DNA from: Roseovarius sp.
GTDB taxonomy: Bacteria; Pseudomonadota; Alphaproteobacteria; Rhodobacterales; Rhodobacteraceae
DNA: 6,936 nucleotides
Direction of reading: 5' to 3'
Assembly: GCA_023260815.1 (NCBI GenBank)
Contig: JALQUE010000067.1
Location: 1-6,936 of the forward strand
Shown here: positions 1 through 6,372 of the stretch, one piece after another
Layout: every line of letters begins with the position of its first letter
How positions within the stretch are numbered: position 1 is the first letter of the stretch
Program-made: the position numbers and the translations under genes
Notes under the pieces: model-generated
What the model was told of the DNA's origin: nothing
Databases searched by the model: none
Seen by the model: the letters and a program-made list of their open reading frames with translations, nothing else

Positions 1-1266
1 ACAGCGGCACCGCAAAGACAGGCACCGCAAAGACAGGCAGCCCCTGTCGTGACGATGCAACAGCCTGCGGCGCGCACCGCCGCCCCTGCGCCGCGCCCGC
101 AATCCGCACAGGCCCCCACGACAAACCGACGGGCTGCGCCCGCCCAGACCGTTGTGGTGCGTCCCGCGCCAACCCCGACCACTGTGGCGCGTCCCGCGCC
201 AACCCAGACCACTGTGGCGCGTCCCGCGCCTGTCCGGGCTGTCACTCAGGCCCCGGCTGCACCGACCGCAAGCGCCAAACGGGTCGTGAGCGTCCCTGCG
301 GCGCAACCGGCGCCTCGGCGGACAGCAACATCATCCTGCGTCGGCCTCACCGGTGTGTCGGCGCGCTATTCTGCGGGTGAAGGTGTGCGGTGTGGTCCGC
401 AGGACACGCCGCATGTGACCTATATTCAAGGCGGTGGAGGAACCGGGGCCAAGACGCGGCGTGTGGTTGTGATCCAGCCGTCATCGGCCACTGCTGCACC
501 AGTTTATGCCCCGTCGGCTGTCCAGACCGGTGCCGCGCATGCCGCGCCTTCTGCACCTCGTCCGGTGGTCGTGACCGGCCAGACGCGGGTGGTGCCGCGC
601 CATGTCCATGTGCAGCAGCAAAACGCCAAGGGCATCAAGATTCCAAAGGGCTACAAGAGCGCGTGGACCGACGATCGTTTGAACCCGTATCGCGCCCAGC
701 AAACCCTTGATGGCATGGCCCAGATGGATGTGACCTGGTCAAGAACCGTGCCGCGATATCTGATCGATGCGCGTACCGGGCGTGACATCAGCTTCAGATA
801 TCCCGGTTTGCGCTATCCCTATACCAGTTTCGAACAGCAGCGCGCCGCCGGTGTCGTCGTCTCGACACAAGGGCGTGTCGTTCCCGATCCGGTGCGGGTG
901 AAGAAAACCCGCGCCGTCCGCCATACCACGCCGGAACGTCAGACCGTGCGACGGACAGAGGGGACGCGGCCGCAGGGCACGGGATTGCGGGCCGTCGTCT
1001 CAACCCAGTCGCAACAGCCGGCCGCGCAGGTGAGTGCCCCCGGCAAGCGGTATGTGCAGGCCGGTATGTTCAGCGTGCCGGGGAATGCACAGACGGCTGC
1101 ACTGCGCTTGTCCAGGATGGGGTTGCCCGCGCGCCTGGCTCAGGTGACGCGCGGGGGGCGGTCTTACACATTGGTTCTGACCGGGCCATTCAGCTCTGAA
1201 CAAGAGCTTCGAAATGCGCTGCAGGTCACGCGCCAGGCGGGGTTCGCAGACGCCTTCCTACGCTGA
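1..1266 (+). CDS. SPOR-domain envelope protein, 5' end outside window
   Basis: The reading frame is open from the first base, so the true start and any signal peptide or membrane anchor lie upstream. The GTG at 49 and ATG at 55 have no ribosome binding site and are internal. The window shows 421 residues. Residues 1 to about 108 are Ala/Pro/Arg/Gln-rich, low in complexity and contain tandem repeats, which suggests a flexible periplasmic linker. A small conserved-looking segment with two cysteines (C113 and C131) follows, then a block containing GYKSAWTDDRLNP and TVPRYLIDARTGRDISFRYP. The C-terminus (about residues 348-421, GKRYVQAGMF to GFADAFLR) is a SPOR domain. SPOR domains bind denuded glycan strands of septal peptidoglycan, so an envelope or cell-division role is likely. 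The specific function is unknown. The gene converges on the flavin reductase gene, with 67 bp between the two stops. Confidence 0.88.
   Translation, partial: TAAPQRQAPQRQAAPVVTMQQPAARTAAPAPRPQSAQAPTTNRRAAPAQTVVVRPAPTPTTVARPAPTQTTVARPAPVRAVTQAPAAPTASAKRVVSVPAAQPAPRRTATSSCVGLTGVSARYSAGEGVRCGPQDTPHVTYIQGGGGTGAKTRRVVVIQPSSATAAPVYAPSAVQTGAAHAAPSAPRPVVVTGQTRVVPRHVHVQQQNAKGIKIPKGYKSAWTDDRLNPYRAQQTLDGMAQMDVTWSRTVPRYLIDARTGRDISFRYPGLRYPYTSFEQQRAAGVVVSTQGRVVPDPVRVKKTRAVRHTTPERQTVRRTEGTRPQGTGLRAVVSTQSQQPAAQVSAPGKRYVQAGMFSVPGNAQTAALRLSRMGLPARLAQVTRGGRSYTLVLTGPFSSEQELRNALQVTRQAGFADAFLR
7..36 (+). repeat. Perfect 15-bp tandem repeat, two copies
   Basis: The unit gcaccgcaaagacag occurs twice without mismatch (7-21 and 22-36). 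It lies in frame in the SPOR gene and encodes APQRQ twice, with a following Ala. The array may continue upstream of the window. In-frame 15-bp units can expand or contract without breaking the frame. Confidence 0.85.
151..230 (+). repeat. 30-bp in-frame tandem repeat (about 2.7 copies)
   Basis: Units begin at 151, 181 and 211. The core gtggcgcgtcccgcgcc is exact in units 2 and 3, and unit 1 differs at a few bases. The translation reads VVVRPAPTPT, TVARPAPTQT, TVARPAP. The repeat sits in the disordered, proline-rich linker of the SPOR protein. The last bases of the unit (cccagacc) also occur just before 151, which suggests an older partial copy. Confidence 0.85.
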
Positions 1267-1333
1267 GGCGTTTTGCGAAAAGCCGTGATTGGACGGTTTG
1301 TGAGCCGCTGTGGCCGGGGACATGCCCGAGGCG

Positions 1334-1939
1334 TTATTCGCCCGGTCGGTTGAGGATGAACTTGTCGCGGACCACCGTGTAGTCCCGGTATCCCATGCGG
1401 GCCAGCGGGTTGAAGGCCAGAACATCGAACTCGCCGTCCTTCAGGCAGTCTTCCCGCATGTGAACGCCTGTCACCTCGCCGAAGACCACGAAATTCGCCT
1501 CTCCGGGCAGGGTCACGATCTTGGTCAGCTTGCATTCCAGATTGGCTGGCGCTGCAGCCACCCGGGCGCACGCGATGGTCTCGCATTCGGCCCGGTCGAT
1601 CCCGGCCAATTCGAACTCGTCGACCTCGCGGTCCCAGGCGCCTGATGTCTGGTTCATGGCGTCGCGCATGGCATATTCCACGATATTGACGCAAAACACG
1701 CCGGTATCCCGAATATTGGCGACGCTGTCCTTGGTGTCACCGCGATCCGCCTTGATCGAGGTCGAGGCGAACATCACCTGCGGCGGCACATAGGCCACGG
1801 CGTTGAAAAAGGAATAGGGCGCGAGGTTGTCCTGCCCATCCTCGCCACGGCTTGAGATCCAGCCGATCGGGCGCGGGGTGACGATGGCGTTGAACGGATT
1901 GTGCGGCAAGCCGTGGCCGTCTTCGGGACGATAGAACAT
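1334..1939 (-). CDS. Flavin reductase-like (FMN-binding split-barrel) protein
   Basis: This is a complete 201-residue protein of the flavin reductase-like domain family (COG1853 type). These are small FMN-binding split-barrel proteins that reduce flavin with NAD(P)H or carry FMN for a partner oxygenase. Family features are visible in order: TPRPIGWISS (residues 21-30) and NLAPYSFFN (38-46), which form the flavin phosphate/isoalloxazine region; DSVANIRDTGVFCVNI (71-86); and CKLTKIVTLPGEANFVVFGEV (about 136-156). The ATG at 1939 is preceded on the minus strand by AGAGAGG (complement of 1949-1955) at a 9-nt spacing, which supports this start. The length fits single-domain family members. No monooxygenase partner is in the window, so the physiological substrate cannot be named. 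The gene is divergent from the GNAT gene. Confidence 0.9.
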   Translation of the reverse strand: MFYRPEDGHGLPHNPFNAIVTPRPIGWISSRGEDGQDNLAPYSFFNAVAYVPPQVMFASTSIKADRGDTKDSVANIRDTGVFCVNIVEYAMRDAMNQTSGAWDREVDEFELAGIDRAECETIACARVAAAPANLECKLTKIVTLPGEANFVVFGEVTGVHMREDCLKDGEFDVLAFNPLARMGYRDYTVVRDKFILNRPGE

Positions 1940-2028
1940 CAGGGAGCGCCTCTCTTGTTTTCTGGGTTTGTGCCAGACCTAACGGCGTGCTACGCGCAAA
2001 TCCAGCCGATTTTGCAGGGAGTTGCGCT
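1940..2028. promoter_or_regulatory. Divergent intergenic region, flavin reductase / GNAT
   Basis: These 89 bp separate two divergent starts, so promoters for both genes would be expected here or overlapping the coding ends. I found ribosome binding sites for both genes but no convincing -35/-10 pair. The best candidate on the plus strand (ttgtgc, 17 bp, tacgcg) matches the consensus poorly. The promoter assignment is positional inference only. Confidence 0.35.
2016..2021 (+). promoter_or_regulatory. Shine-Dalgarno sequence of the GNAT gene
   Basis: AGGGAG lies 7 nt before the GTG at 2029. This decides the start: the frame is also open to a GTG at 1987, but that codon has no comparable upstream purine tract, and the extra 14 residues do not look like the family N-terminus. 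Confidence 0.75.
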
Positions 2029-2514
2029 GTGTCCGAGCTGCGCCCGGAAACTGACGAGGACTGGTGGGAGGTCGAAGCGCTTTACGATCTGTGCTTTGCA
2101 CCGGGTCGTGAGGCGCTGTCATCCTATCGCCTGCGCGACGGGGTGCCCCCGGTGCGTGGCCTCAGCCTTGTGGCGCGGGACGATGACGGCATTCTGGCAG
2201 GCGCGATCCGCTACTGGCCGGTGCAGGTGGGCGGAGAACGGGCGCTGCTTCTGGGGCCGGTTGCCGTACACCCGACCCGGCAGGGCGAGGGCTTGGGCGG
2301 ATGGTTGATCCGCGAAAGCCTTGTGCTGGCGGCGGTGCAGGGCTGGGACCGGGTGCTGCTGGTGGGGGATGAGCCCTATTATGGCCGGTTCGGGTTTCAC
2401 CGGCTGACCGGGATCGAGATGCCACCACCGACGAACCCCGCGCGCGTGCTGGGACTGGACCTCACCCAAGGGGCTTGGGACAAGGTCACCGGCAAGGTTG
2501 AGCGCGGCGCTTGA
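2029..2514 (+). CDS. GNAT-family N-acetyltransferase (YhbS-like)
   Basis: The protein has 161 residues from a GTG start placed by its Shine-Dalgarno sequence. It is a single GNAT fold: beta strands around residues 44-62 (LSLVARDDDGILAGAIRYW), motif A at 74-100 (LLGPVAVHPTRQGEGLGGWLI), with the acetyl-CoA pyrophosphate loop R84-Q85-G86-E87-G88-L89-G90, and the C-terminal RVLLVGDEPYYGRFGF segment (about 108-123) typical of the YhbS/COG3153 subgroup. These enzymes transfer an acetyl group from acetyl-CoA to an amine, but the substrate is not predictable here. The downstream EcsC gene starts 53 bp after the stop on the same strand, and I see no terminator between them, so co-transcription is likely. 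Confidence 0.9.
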   Translation: MSELRPETDEDWWEVEALYDLCFAPGREALSSYRLRDGVPPVRGLSLVARDDDGILAGAIRYWPVQVGGERALLLGPVAVHPTRQGEGLGGWLIRESLVLAAVQGWDRVLLVGDEPYYGRFGFHRLTGIEMPPPTNPARVLGLDLTQGAWDKVTGKVERGA

Positions 2515-2553
2515 AAAGCACGGCGCGCGGCCCGATCTTGATGACGAACCGTC

Positions 2554-2560
2554 GGAAGGG
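2554..2560 (+). promoter_or_regulatory. Shine-Dalgarno sequence of the EcsC-family gene
   Basis: GGAAGGG ends 7 nt before the ATG at 2568. This favours 2568 over the in-frame ATG at 2541 or the TTG at 2511, which would overlap the GNAT stop codon. Confidence 0.75.
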
Positions 2561-2567
2561 CGCCGCC

Positions 2568-3317
2568 ATGGATATCATTGCACAACAGATGGAGGCCGCA
2601 GAAGTGTCGCGGCATCTCGATGAGCTGGCCGCACGCCATGCGCGCGCCGCCTCGCCGGGATTGCAGGTCTTGAACCTGATCGGCGGACAGGCCGAAAACC
2701 TGCTGGACAGGCTGCCCGGATCGGTACGTGAAAGGTTGGACAGCGCCACCGTTGAAGCGCTGACCCGTGCGATGGATGCGGCGCATCGGTCGCGCGGGAT
2801 GGTGGCCGAAAGCCCCGGTTGGATGACCCGTGCGCTGACCACCGCAATGGGGGCAGCCGGGGGGTGGGGTGGGCTGCCCACCGCCATGGCGGAGCTGCCC
2901 ATTACCACGACCATCCTGTTGCGCGCGATTCAGGACGCCGCCGTTGAGCGGGGATTTTCCCCCGAAGAACAAGGAGTGCGCTTCGATTGCGTTCAGGTCT
3001 TCGCAGCAGCGGGACCGCTTGACCATGATGACGGCACCGATATCGCCTTTCTGAGCACACGGTTGGCGCTGACCGGCACCACGATGCGCGCCATGATCGC
3101 GCGGGTGGCGCCGCGGCTGGCGACGGTTCTTGGTCAGAAACTGGCGGCTCAGACGGTGCCGGTGCTGGGGGCGGCTGCAGGGGCTGCGACGAACTACGCC
3201 TATACGAGCTATTATCAGCAGATGGCGCATGTGCATTTCGGATTGCGGCGGCTGGCGATCGAAAGTGGTCGCGATCATGCCGATCTGGTCGAGGCGTTTC
3301 GAACGCGCCTTGGCTGA
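2568..3317 (+). CDS. EcsC-family protein
   Basis: This 249-residue protein is named after Bacillus subtilis EcsC. The family has no established biochemical function. Visible family features are a Gly-rich central segment, GAAGGWGGLPTAMAELP (about residues 95-111), followed by an amphipathic helix TTTILLRAIQDAAVERGF (113-130), and a C-terminal PVLGAAAGAATNYAYTSYYQQMAHVHFGLRRL segment (about 198-229) that closely resembles the usual EcsC ending. The Gly/Ala-rich stretches (95-105 and 198-208) could associate with membrane, but they are short and no clear transmembrane helix or signal peptide is present. The start at 2568 is chosen from its Shine-Dalgarno sequence. The gene follows the GNAT gene in the same direction and converges on ptsP. 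Confidence 0.88.
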   Translation: MDIIAQQMEAAEVSRHLDELAARHARAASPGLQVLNLIGGQAENLLDRLPGSVRERLDSATVEALTRAMDAAHRSRGMVAESPGWMTRALTTAMGAAGGWGGLPTAMAELPITTTILLRAIQDAAVERGFSPEEQGVRFDCVQVFAAAGPLDHDDGTDIAFLSTRLALTGTTMRAMIARVAPRLATVLGQKLAAQTVPVLGAAAGAATNYAYTSYYQQMAHVHFGLRRLAIESGRDHADLVEAFRTRLG

Positions 3318-3403
3318 GGACGTCGGTAGAACATCGGGATAGGGTCGGTATCATGTCGGTCCGCCGCGCCTACATTCCTGCGGCGCACGCCTGGCCGATG
3401 GGG

Positions 3404-3485
3404 GCCTCCGGCGGGGATATTTGAGGCCAGAAGAAGCAGGCCGGCGGCGCGCGCTTCTTCTGGCTGGAAATATCCCGGGGGAGGC
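3404..3485. repeat. Long imperfect inverted repeat (dispersed-element-like)
   Basis: The inner arms are 24 nt each, 3414-3437 and 3453-3476. They begin and end with GGGATATTT / AAATATCCC and contain CCAGAAGAAGC / GCTTCTTCTGG. They match except for three or four central positions, and the loop is 15 nt and GC-rich. The symmetry continues outward after an imperfect patch to GCCTCC (3404-3409) and GGAGGC (3480-3485). It lies between the converging ecsC-family and ptsP stops, so it could act as a bidirectional transcription end or RNA-stabilising hairpin. From memory, GGGATATTT...GCCAGAAGAAG motifs are common at gene ends in Rhodobacterales; I could not verify this here. Confidence 0.8.
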
Positions 3486-3512
3486 GTTGAAAATCTGTGG
3501 ATTTTCAGCGTC
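3483..3512. repeat. Hairpin with GAAAATC / GATTTTC arms
   Basis: Arms 3483-3495 and 3500-3512 can form a 13-bp stem (with two G-U pairs) around the loop TGTG. The element directly abuts and slightly overlaps the preceding long inverted repeat. It is one of four consecutive hairpins. No U-tract follows, so a canonical intrinsic terminator is not claimed. Confidence 0.7.
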
Positions 3513-3527
3513 GGGGGCAGAGCCCCC
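3513..3527. repeat. GC hairpin GGGGGC-AGA-GCCCCC
   Basis: This is a perfect 6-bp G/C stem with a 3-nt loop, lying immediately next to the preceding hairpin. It is not followed by a T-tract on either strand. It probably belongs to the same composite element, and I recall similar GGGGGCTCTGCCCCC blocks from roseobacter intergenic regions (not verified). Confidence 0.65.
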
Positions 3528-3533
3528 ACACTT

Positions 3534-3553
3534 AGAATTTTCTCGAAAATTCT
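3534..3553 (-). terminator. Possible terminator hairpin after ptsP
   Basis: AGAATTTTC (3534-3542) and GAAAATTCT (3545-3553) are perfect 9-nt inverted arms around a 2-nt centre. The hairpin lies 14 bp after the ptsP stop codon, the position expected of a transcript end. It is AU-rich and the following minus-strand bases (AAGTGTGG) are not a U-run, so it is not a textbook intrinsic terminator. The stable GC hairpin next to it may contribute. Confidence 0.4.
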
Positions 3554-3567
3554 TGCTTTGGAGGGGT

Positions 3568-5811
3568 TTAGAGCTTGCCGCGCAGATAGGTCATCACGGC
3601 GGGGCGGACTGATTGGGTGCCGGTCTCGCGGGCGTCGTGGATCACGCGGCGCAGCTCGGTGAGGTCGGTGCGGCGGAGGATGGATTTCACCGGCCCGATC
3701 GACGCCGGGCGCATCGACAAAGTGTGCAGGCCGATCGCGGCGAGGCAGGCGGCTTCCACGGGGCGGCCTGCATCCTCGCCGCAAAAGCTGAGCGGGGTGC
3801 CGAGGGTCTTGCAGCGCGTCACAATGCCTTCGAGAAAGGTCAGGAAGCTGACATTGAGCGTGTCGTATCGGCGCCTGACCAGTTCGTTTTCGCGGTCGGC
3901 GGCGAAGAAGAATTGCTTGAGATCGTTGCCGCCGATCGACAGGAAATCGACCTCGCGGTAGAAGCTGTCGGGGGCAAAGGCAAGAGAGGGGGTTTCGAGC
4001 ATCGCGCCCACTTCGAGCGAGGCCGGCAGGGGGTGGCCAAGGATGCGCTCGCGCTCGAGCGCCTTGTCCATTTCGGCCTTTGCGGCGGTGTATTCCTCGC
4101 GTTGCGCCACGAAGGGGAACATCACCGTCAGGGGCCTGCCTGCGGCGGCACGGATCAGCGCCTGAAGCTGCATGCGCATCACGCCGGGTTTGTCCAGCCC
4201 GACGCGCACCGCGCGCCAGCCGAGGGCGGGGTTGGGCTCGTTCACGGCCTTCATGTAGGGCAGCACCTTGTCAGAGCCGATATCGAGCGTGCGGAACACC
4301 ACGCGTTTGCCCTTGGCGGCCTCCATCACGCGGGCGTAAAGCTCGCAGAGTTCGGCCCGTTTGGGCATGTGGTTGCGCACGAGGAATTGCAGTTCGGTGC
4401 GAAACAGGCCCACGCCTTCGGCGCCGGAGCTGTCGAGGCTGGGCAGATCGGCCATCAGCCCGGCATTCATCAGCATCGCCACGCGTGTGCCGCAAAGCGT
4501 TTCGGCGGGTTTGCCGCGGATCGACACGTAGCGTTCCTGCGCCTGCGCCTGCATCGCCATCTTGTCGCGGAAGGCGGCGGCGACCGTGTCGTCGGGGCGC
4601 AGATGCACGATGCCCTGATCGCCATCGACGAGGATCTTGTCGCCGTTCAGCGCCTCGGTGGTGACGCGCGCCGCGTGGATCACCAGCGGAATGGCCAGTG
4701 CGCGGGCGACGATCGCGGCATGAGAGCCGACGGAGCCTTCCTCGAGCACGATCCCCTTGAGAGCCCGGCCATAATCGAGCAATTCCGCGGGGCCGATATT
4801 GCGCGCGATCAGGATCGGGTCGGCGGGCATTTCTGCGCCGGTCTGATTGCCCTGACCGGTCAGGATGCGCAGCAGCCGGTTGCTGAGATCGTCCAGATCG
4901 TGCAGCCGTTCCCGAAGGTAGCTGTCCGAGACCTGGGACATCCGGGCGCGCGCCGTGGATTGTTCCTTTTCCACCGCCGCTTCGGCAGAGAGACCGCGGC
5001 CGATGTCTTCTTCCATGCGCCGCATCCAGCCCTTGGAATTGGCGAACATGCGATAGGCTTCGAGCACCTGTAGCTGATCCTTGTCGCCGCCCACCGCCGT
5101 GGACAGCATCCGGTCGACGCCGACGCGCAATTGTTCGACCGCTTCGCGCAGGCGTTCCAACTCGCGTTTGGGGTCGTCGGCGATCGGGTTCGTGACCACC
5201 ACGCGAGGCTCGTGCAGCCAGACATGGCCCTGGGCCGCGCCTTCCTGGGCCGAGGTGCCGCGAAACAGGACCGCCTGCTGGTGGCGTGCCGACATGGCGG
5301 CGCCTTCGCCTACGAAAGCGCCCAGTTCGGCCATTTCAGCGATCACCATGGCGACCACTTCCAAAGCGTAGATTTCCTCGTCGGAATAGATGCGCGCGTC
5401 AAGCGATTGAACCACAAGCACGCCGAGCATCTCGCCCAAGCGTTGGATCGGCACGCCGAGGAAGGCGCAATAAGCCTCTTCGCCGGTTTCAGGCATGTAG
5501 CGGAAGCCGGGTGTGCCGGGGGCATCGTCGGTATTGATGATCGTGCCGGTGCGCGCCACGCGCCCCACCAGCCCCTCGCCAAGCCGCATCCGGGTTTCAT
5601 GCACCGCTTGCGGGTTCAGGCCTTCGGTGGCGCAGAGTTCCAGTGTGTCTTCGTCGCGGAAGAGGTAGATCGAGCAGACCTCTGTCCGCATCTCTTCGGC
5701 GATGAGCAGCGTTATGCGGTCAAGCCGTTGCTGGCCCGCCGCCTCTTCGGCCATGACCGAGCGCAGGCGGCCCAGCATCTGGCGGCTGTCGGTCTCGAAG
5801 TCATGCGTCAT
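3568..5811 (-). CDS. ptsP: PtsP, phosphoenolpyruvate-protein phosphotransferase (EI-Ntr)
   Basis: This is a complete 747-residue enzyme of the nitrogen phosphotransferase system. It takes phosphate from PEP onto a histidine and passes it to NPr (PtsO), then to EIIA-Ntr (PtsN), which regulates nitrogen, potassium and stress responses. Domains in order: N-terminal GAF (about 20-165, with AEEMRTEVCSIYLFRD and GEGLVGRVA), HPr-binding helical region (about 185-330), phosphohistidine swivel domain with H364 in GSHAAIVARALAIP, and PEP-binding TIM barrel (about 430-720). Active-site motifs are GVGLFRTELQ (R471), FRTLDIGSDK (R507), NPALGWRAVR, E600 and E606 in the LEVGAMLETPS segment, SIGGNDLKQFF (N629, D630) and catalytic C677 in SFCGEDAGRP. 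In relatives the GAF domain can sense glutamine. The ATG at 5811 fits the family N-terminus, but its Shine-Dalgarno sequence is weak (AGGGA about 15 nt away). ptsP follows lysC by 72 bp, so shared transcription is plausible. ptsN and ptsO are not in the window. Confidence 0.96.
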   Translation of the reverse strand: MTHDFETDSRQMLGRLRSVMAEEAAGQQRLDRITLLIAEEMRTEVCSIYLFRDEDTLELCATEGLNPQAVHETRMRLGEGLVGRVARTGTIINTDDAPGTPGFRYMPETGEEAYCAFLGVPIQRLGEMLGVLVVQSLDARIYSDEEIYALEVVAMVIAEMAELGAFVGEGAAMSARHQQAVLFRGTSAQEGAAQGHVWLHEPRVVVTNPIADDPKRELERLREAVEQLRVGVDRMLSTAVGGDKDQLQVLEAYRMFANSKGWMRRMEEDIGRGLSAEAAVEKEQSTARARMSQVSDSYLRERLHDLDDLSNRLLRILTGQGNQTGAEMPADPILIARNIGPAELLDYGRALKGIVLEEGSVGSHAAIVARALAIPLVIHAARVTTEALNGDKILVDGDQGIVHLRPDDTVAAAFRDKMAMQAQAQERYVSIRGKPAETLCGTRVAMLMNAGLMADLPSLDSSGAEGVGLFRTELQFLVRNHMPKRAELCELYARVMEAAKGKRVVFRTLDIGSDKVLPYMKAVNEPNPALGWRAVRVGLDKPGVMRMQLQALIRAAAGRPLTVMFPFVAQREEYTAAKAEMDKALERERILGHPLPASLEVGAMLETPSLAFAPDSFYREVDFLSIGGNDLKQFFFAADRENELVRRRYDTLNVSFLTFLEGIVTRCKTLGTPLSFCGEDAGRPVEAACLAAIGLHTLSMRPASIGPVKSILRRTDLTELRRVIHDARETGTQSVRPAVMTYLRGKL

Positions 5812-5845
5812 TGCAAATGCCGTGGGTCCCTGACCGAGTCAAATA

Positions 5846-5863
5846 GGGCTGCACCTGCGGCCC
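5846..5863 (-). other. Hairpin in the lysC-ptsP spacer
   Basis: GGGCTGC (5846-5852) and GCGGCCC (5857-5863) form a 7-bp stem (one G-U) around a 4-nt loop. On the minus strand the stem is followed by TATTTG, a short, poor U-tract. A competing pairing joins CACCTGCG (5852-5859) with CGCAGGGTG (about 5870-5878), with one bulged base. It could be a weak terminator or a processing site reducing ptsP expression relative to lysC. This is inference from structure and position only. Confidence 0.3.
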
Positions 5864-5883
5864 ACCCGCGCAGGGTGACGGCT

Positions 5884-6372
5884 TCAGGCGGATTTGTCCA
5901 ACCCGAAGGCATCATGCAGCGCCTGAACGGCGAGTTCCATGTATTTCCTGTCGATCAGGACGGAAATCTTGATCTCGGATGTGGCGATGACCTTGATGTT
6001 GATCCCCTCGTTGGACAGGGTCTTGAACATCTTGGCGGCAACACCAGACTGGCTGCGCATGCCGATCCCCACTGCGGACACCTTGGCCACGTTGGTGTCG
6101 GCGACCAGATCGTGATAATTGATCTCGCCGCGCTCCTTGGCCGACTGGAGGGCTTTTTCGGCGCGCAGCACTTGATCGGTGGGACAGGAGAAGGTCATGT
6201 CTGTGCGGCCCTCTTCCGAGATGTTCTGCACGATCATGTCCACGTTCACGCCTGCATCCGACAGGGGGCCGAAGATCGCGGCTGCTATACCGGGGCGGTC
6301 TGCCACGGAGATGAGGGTCATCTTCGCCTCGTCGCGGGAATAGGCGATGCCATTGACGACATTTGATTCCAT
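5884..6372 (-). CDS. Putative in-frame LysC beta subunit (internal start)
   Basis: An ATG at 6372 lies in the lysC frame and would give a 162-residue polypeptide made only of the two ACT domains. It is preceded by the near-ideal Shine-Dalgarno GAGGAGG. The arrangement matches the known alpha2beta2 aspartate kinases of Bacillus subtilis and Corynebacterium glutamicum. There the beta chain (about 160-170 residues) is translated from a start inside lysC and corresponds to the regulatory domain. Production here is inferred. The Shine-Dalgarno codons (Glu-Glu-Glu) could simply be conserved protein sequence. Confidence 0.4.
   Translation of the reverse strand: MESNVVNGIAYSRDEAKMTLISVADRPGIAAAIFGPLSDAGVNVDMIVQNISEEGRTDMTFSCPTDQVLRAEKALQSAKERGEINYHDLVADTNVAKVSAVGIGMRSQSGVAAKMFKTLSNEGINIKVIATSEIKISVLIDRKYMELAVQALHDAFGLDKSA

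Noticed and set aside
49..57. GTG at 49 or ATG at 55 as the start of the SPOR gene
   Set aside because: The frame is open to base 1 with the same Ala/Pro/Gln composition and a repeat crossing the region, and there is no ribosome binding site.
1267..1333. Possible terminator in the 67-bp gap between the convergent SPOR and flavin reductase genes
   Set aside because: GGC-G-TTTTGCGAAAA-GCC (1267-1284) pairs only with a bulge, and no T-tract follows. It is too weak to call. I see nothing else in the gap.
1985..1995. Small palindrome GCGT-GCT-ACGC upstream of the GNAT gene
   Set aside because: Four-base arms are expected by chance at this GC content, and it matches no operator that I know.
2397..3278. 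A 293-codon minus-strand frame opposite the GNAT/EcsC genes
   Set aside because: It is an Arg/Gln/Pro/His-rich translation typical of the reverse strand of GC-rich genes, and both plus-strand genes have family motifs and Shine-Dalgarno sequences.
3362..3385. CGCCGC...GCGGCG stem just after the EcsC-family gene
   Set aside because: A 6-bp stem with a 12-nt loop and no T-tract is not enough for a terminator. It may be incidental.
3613..5073. A 486-codon open frame on the plus strand opposite ptsP
   Set aside because: It is the antisense shadow of the unmistakable ptsP gene. High GC and codon bias keep this frame open. The translation is rich in His/Gly/Ala and shows no recognisable family.
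5131..6366. A 411-codon plus-strand frame spanning the ptsP-lysC junction
   Set aside because: It lies antisense to two well-supported conserved genes and their spacer. Its length follows from codon bias, and its protein has no domain I recognise.
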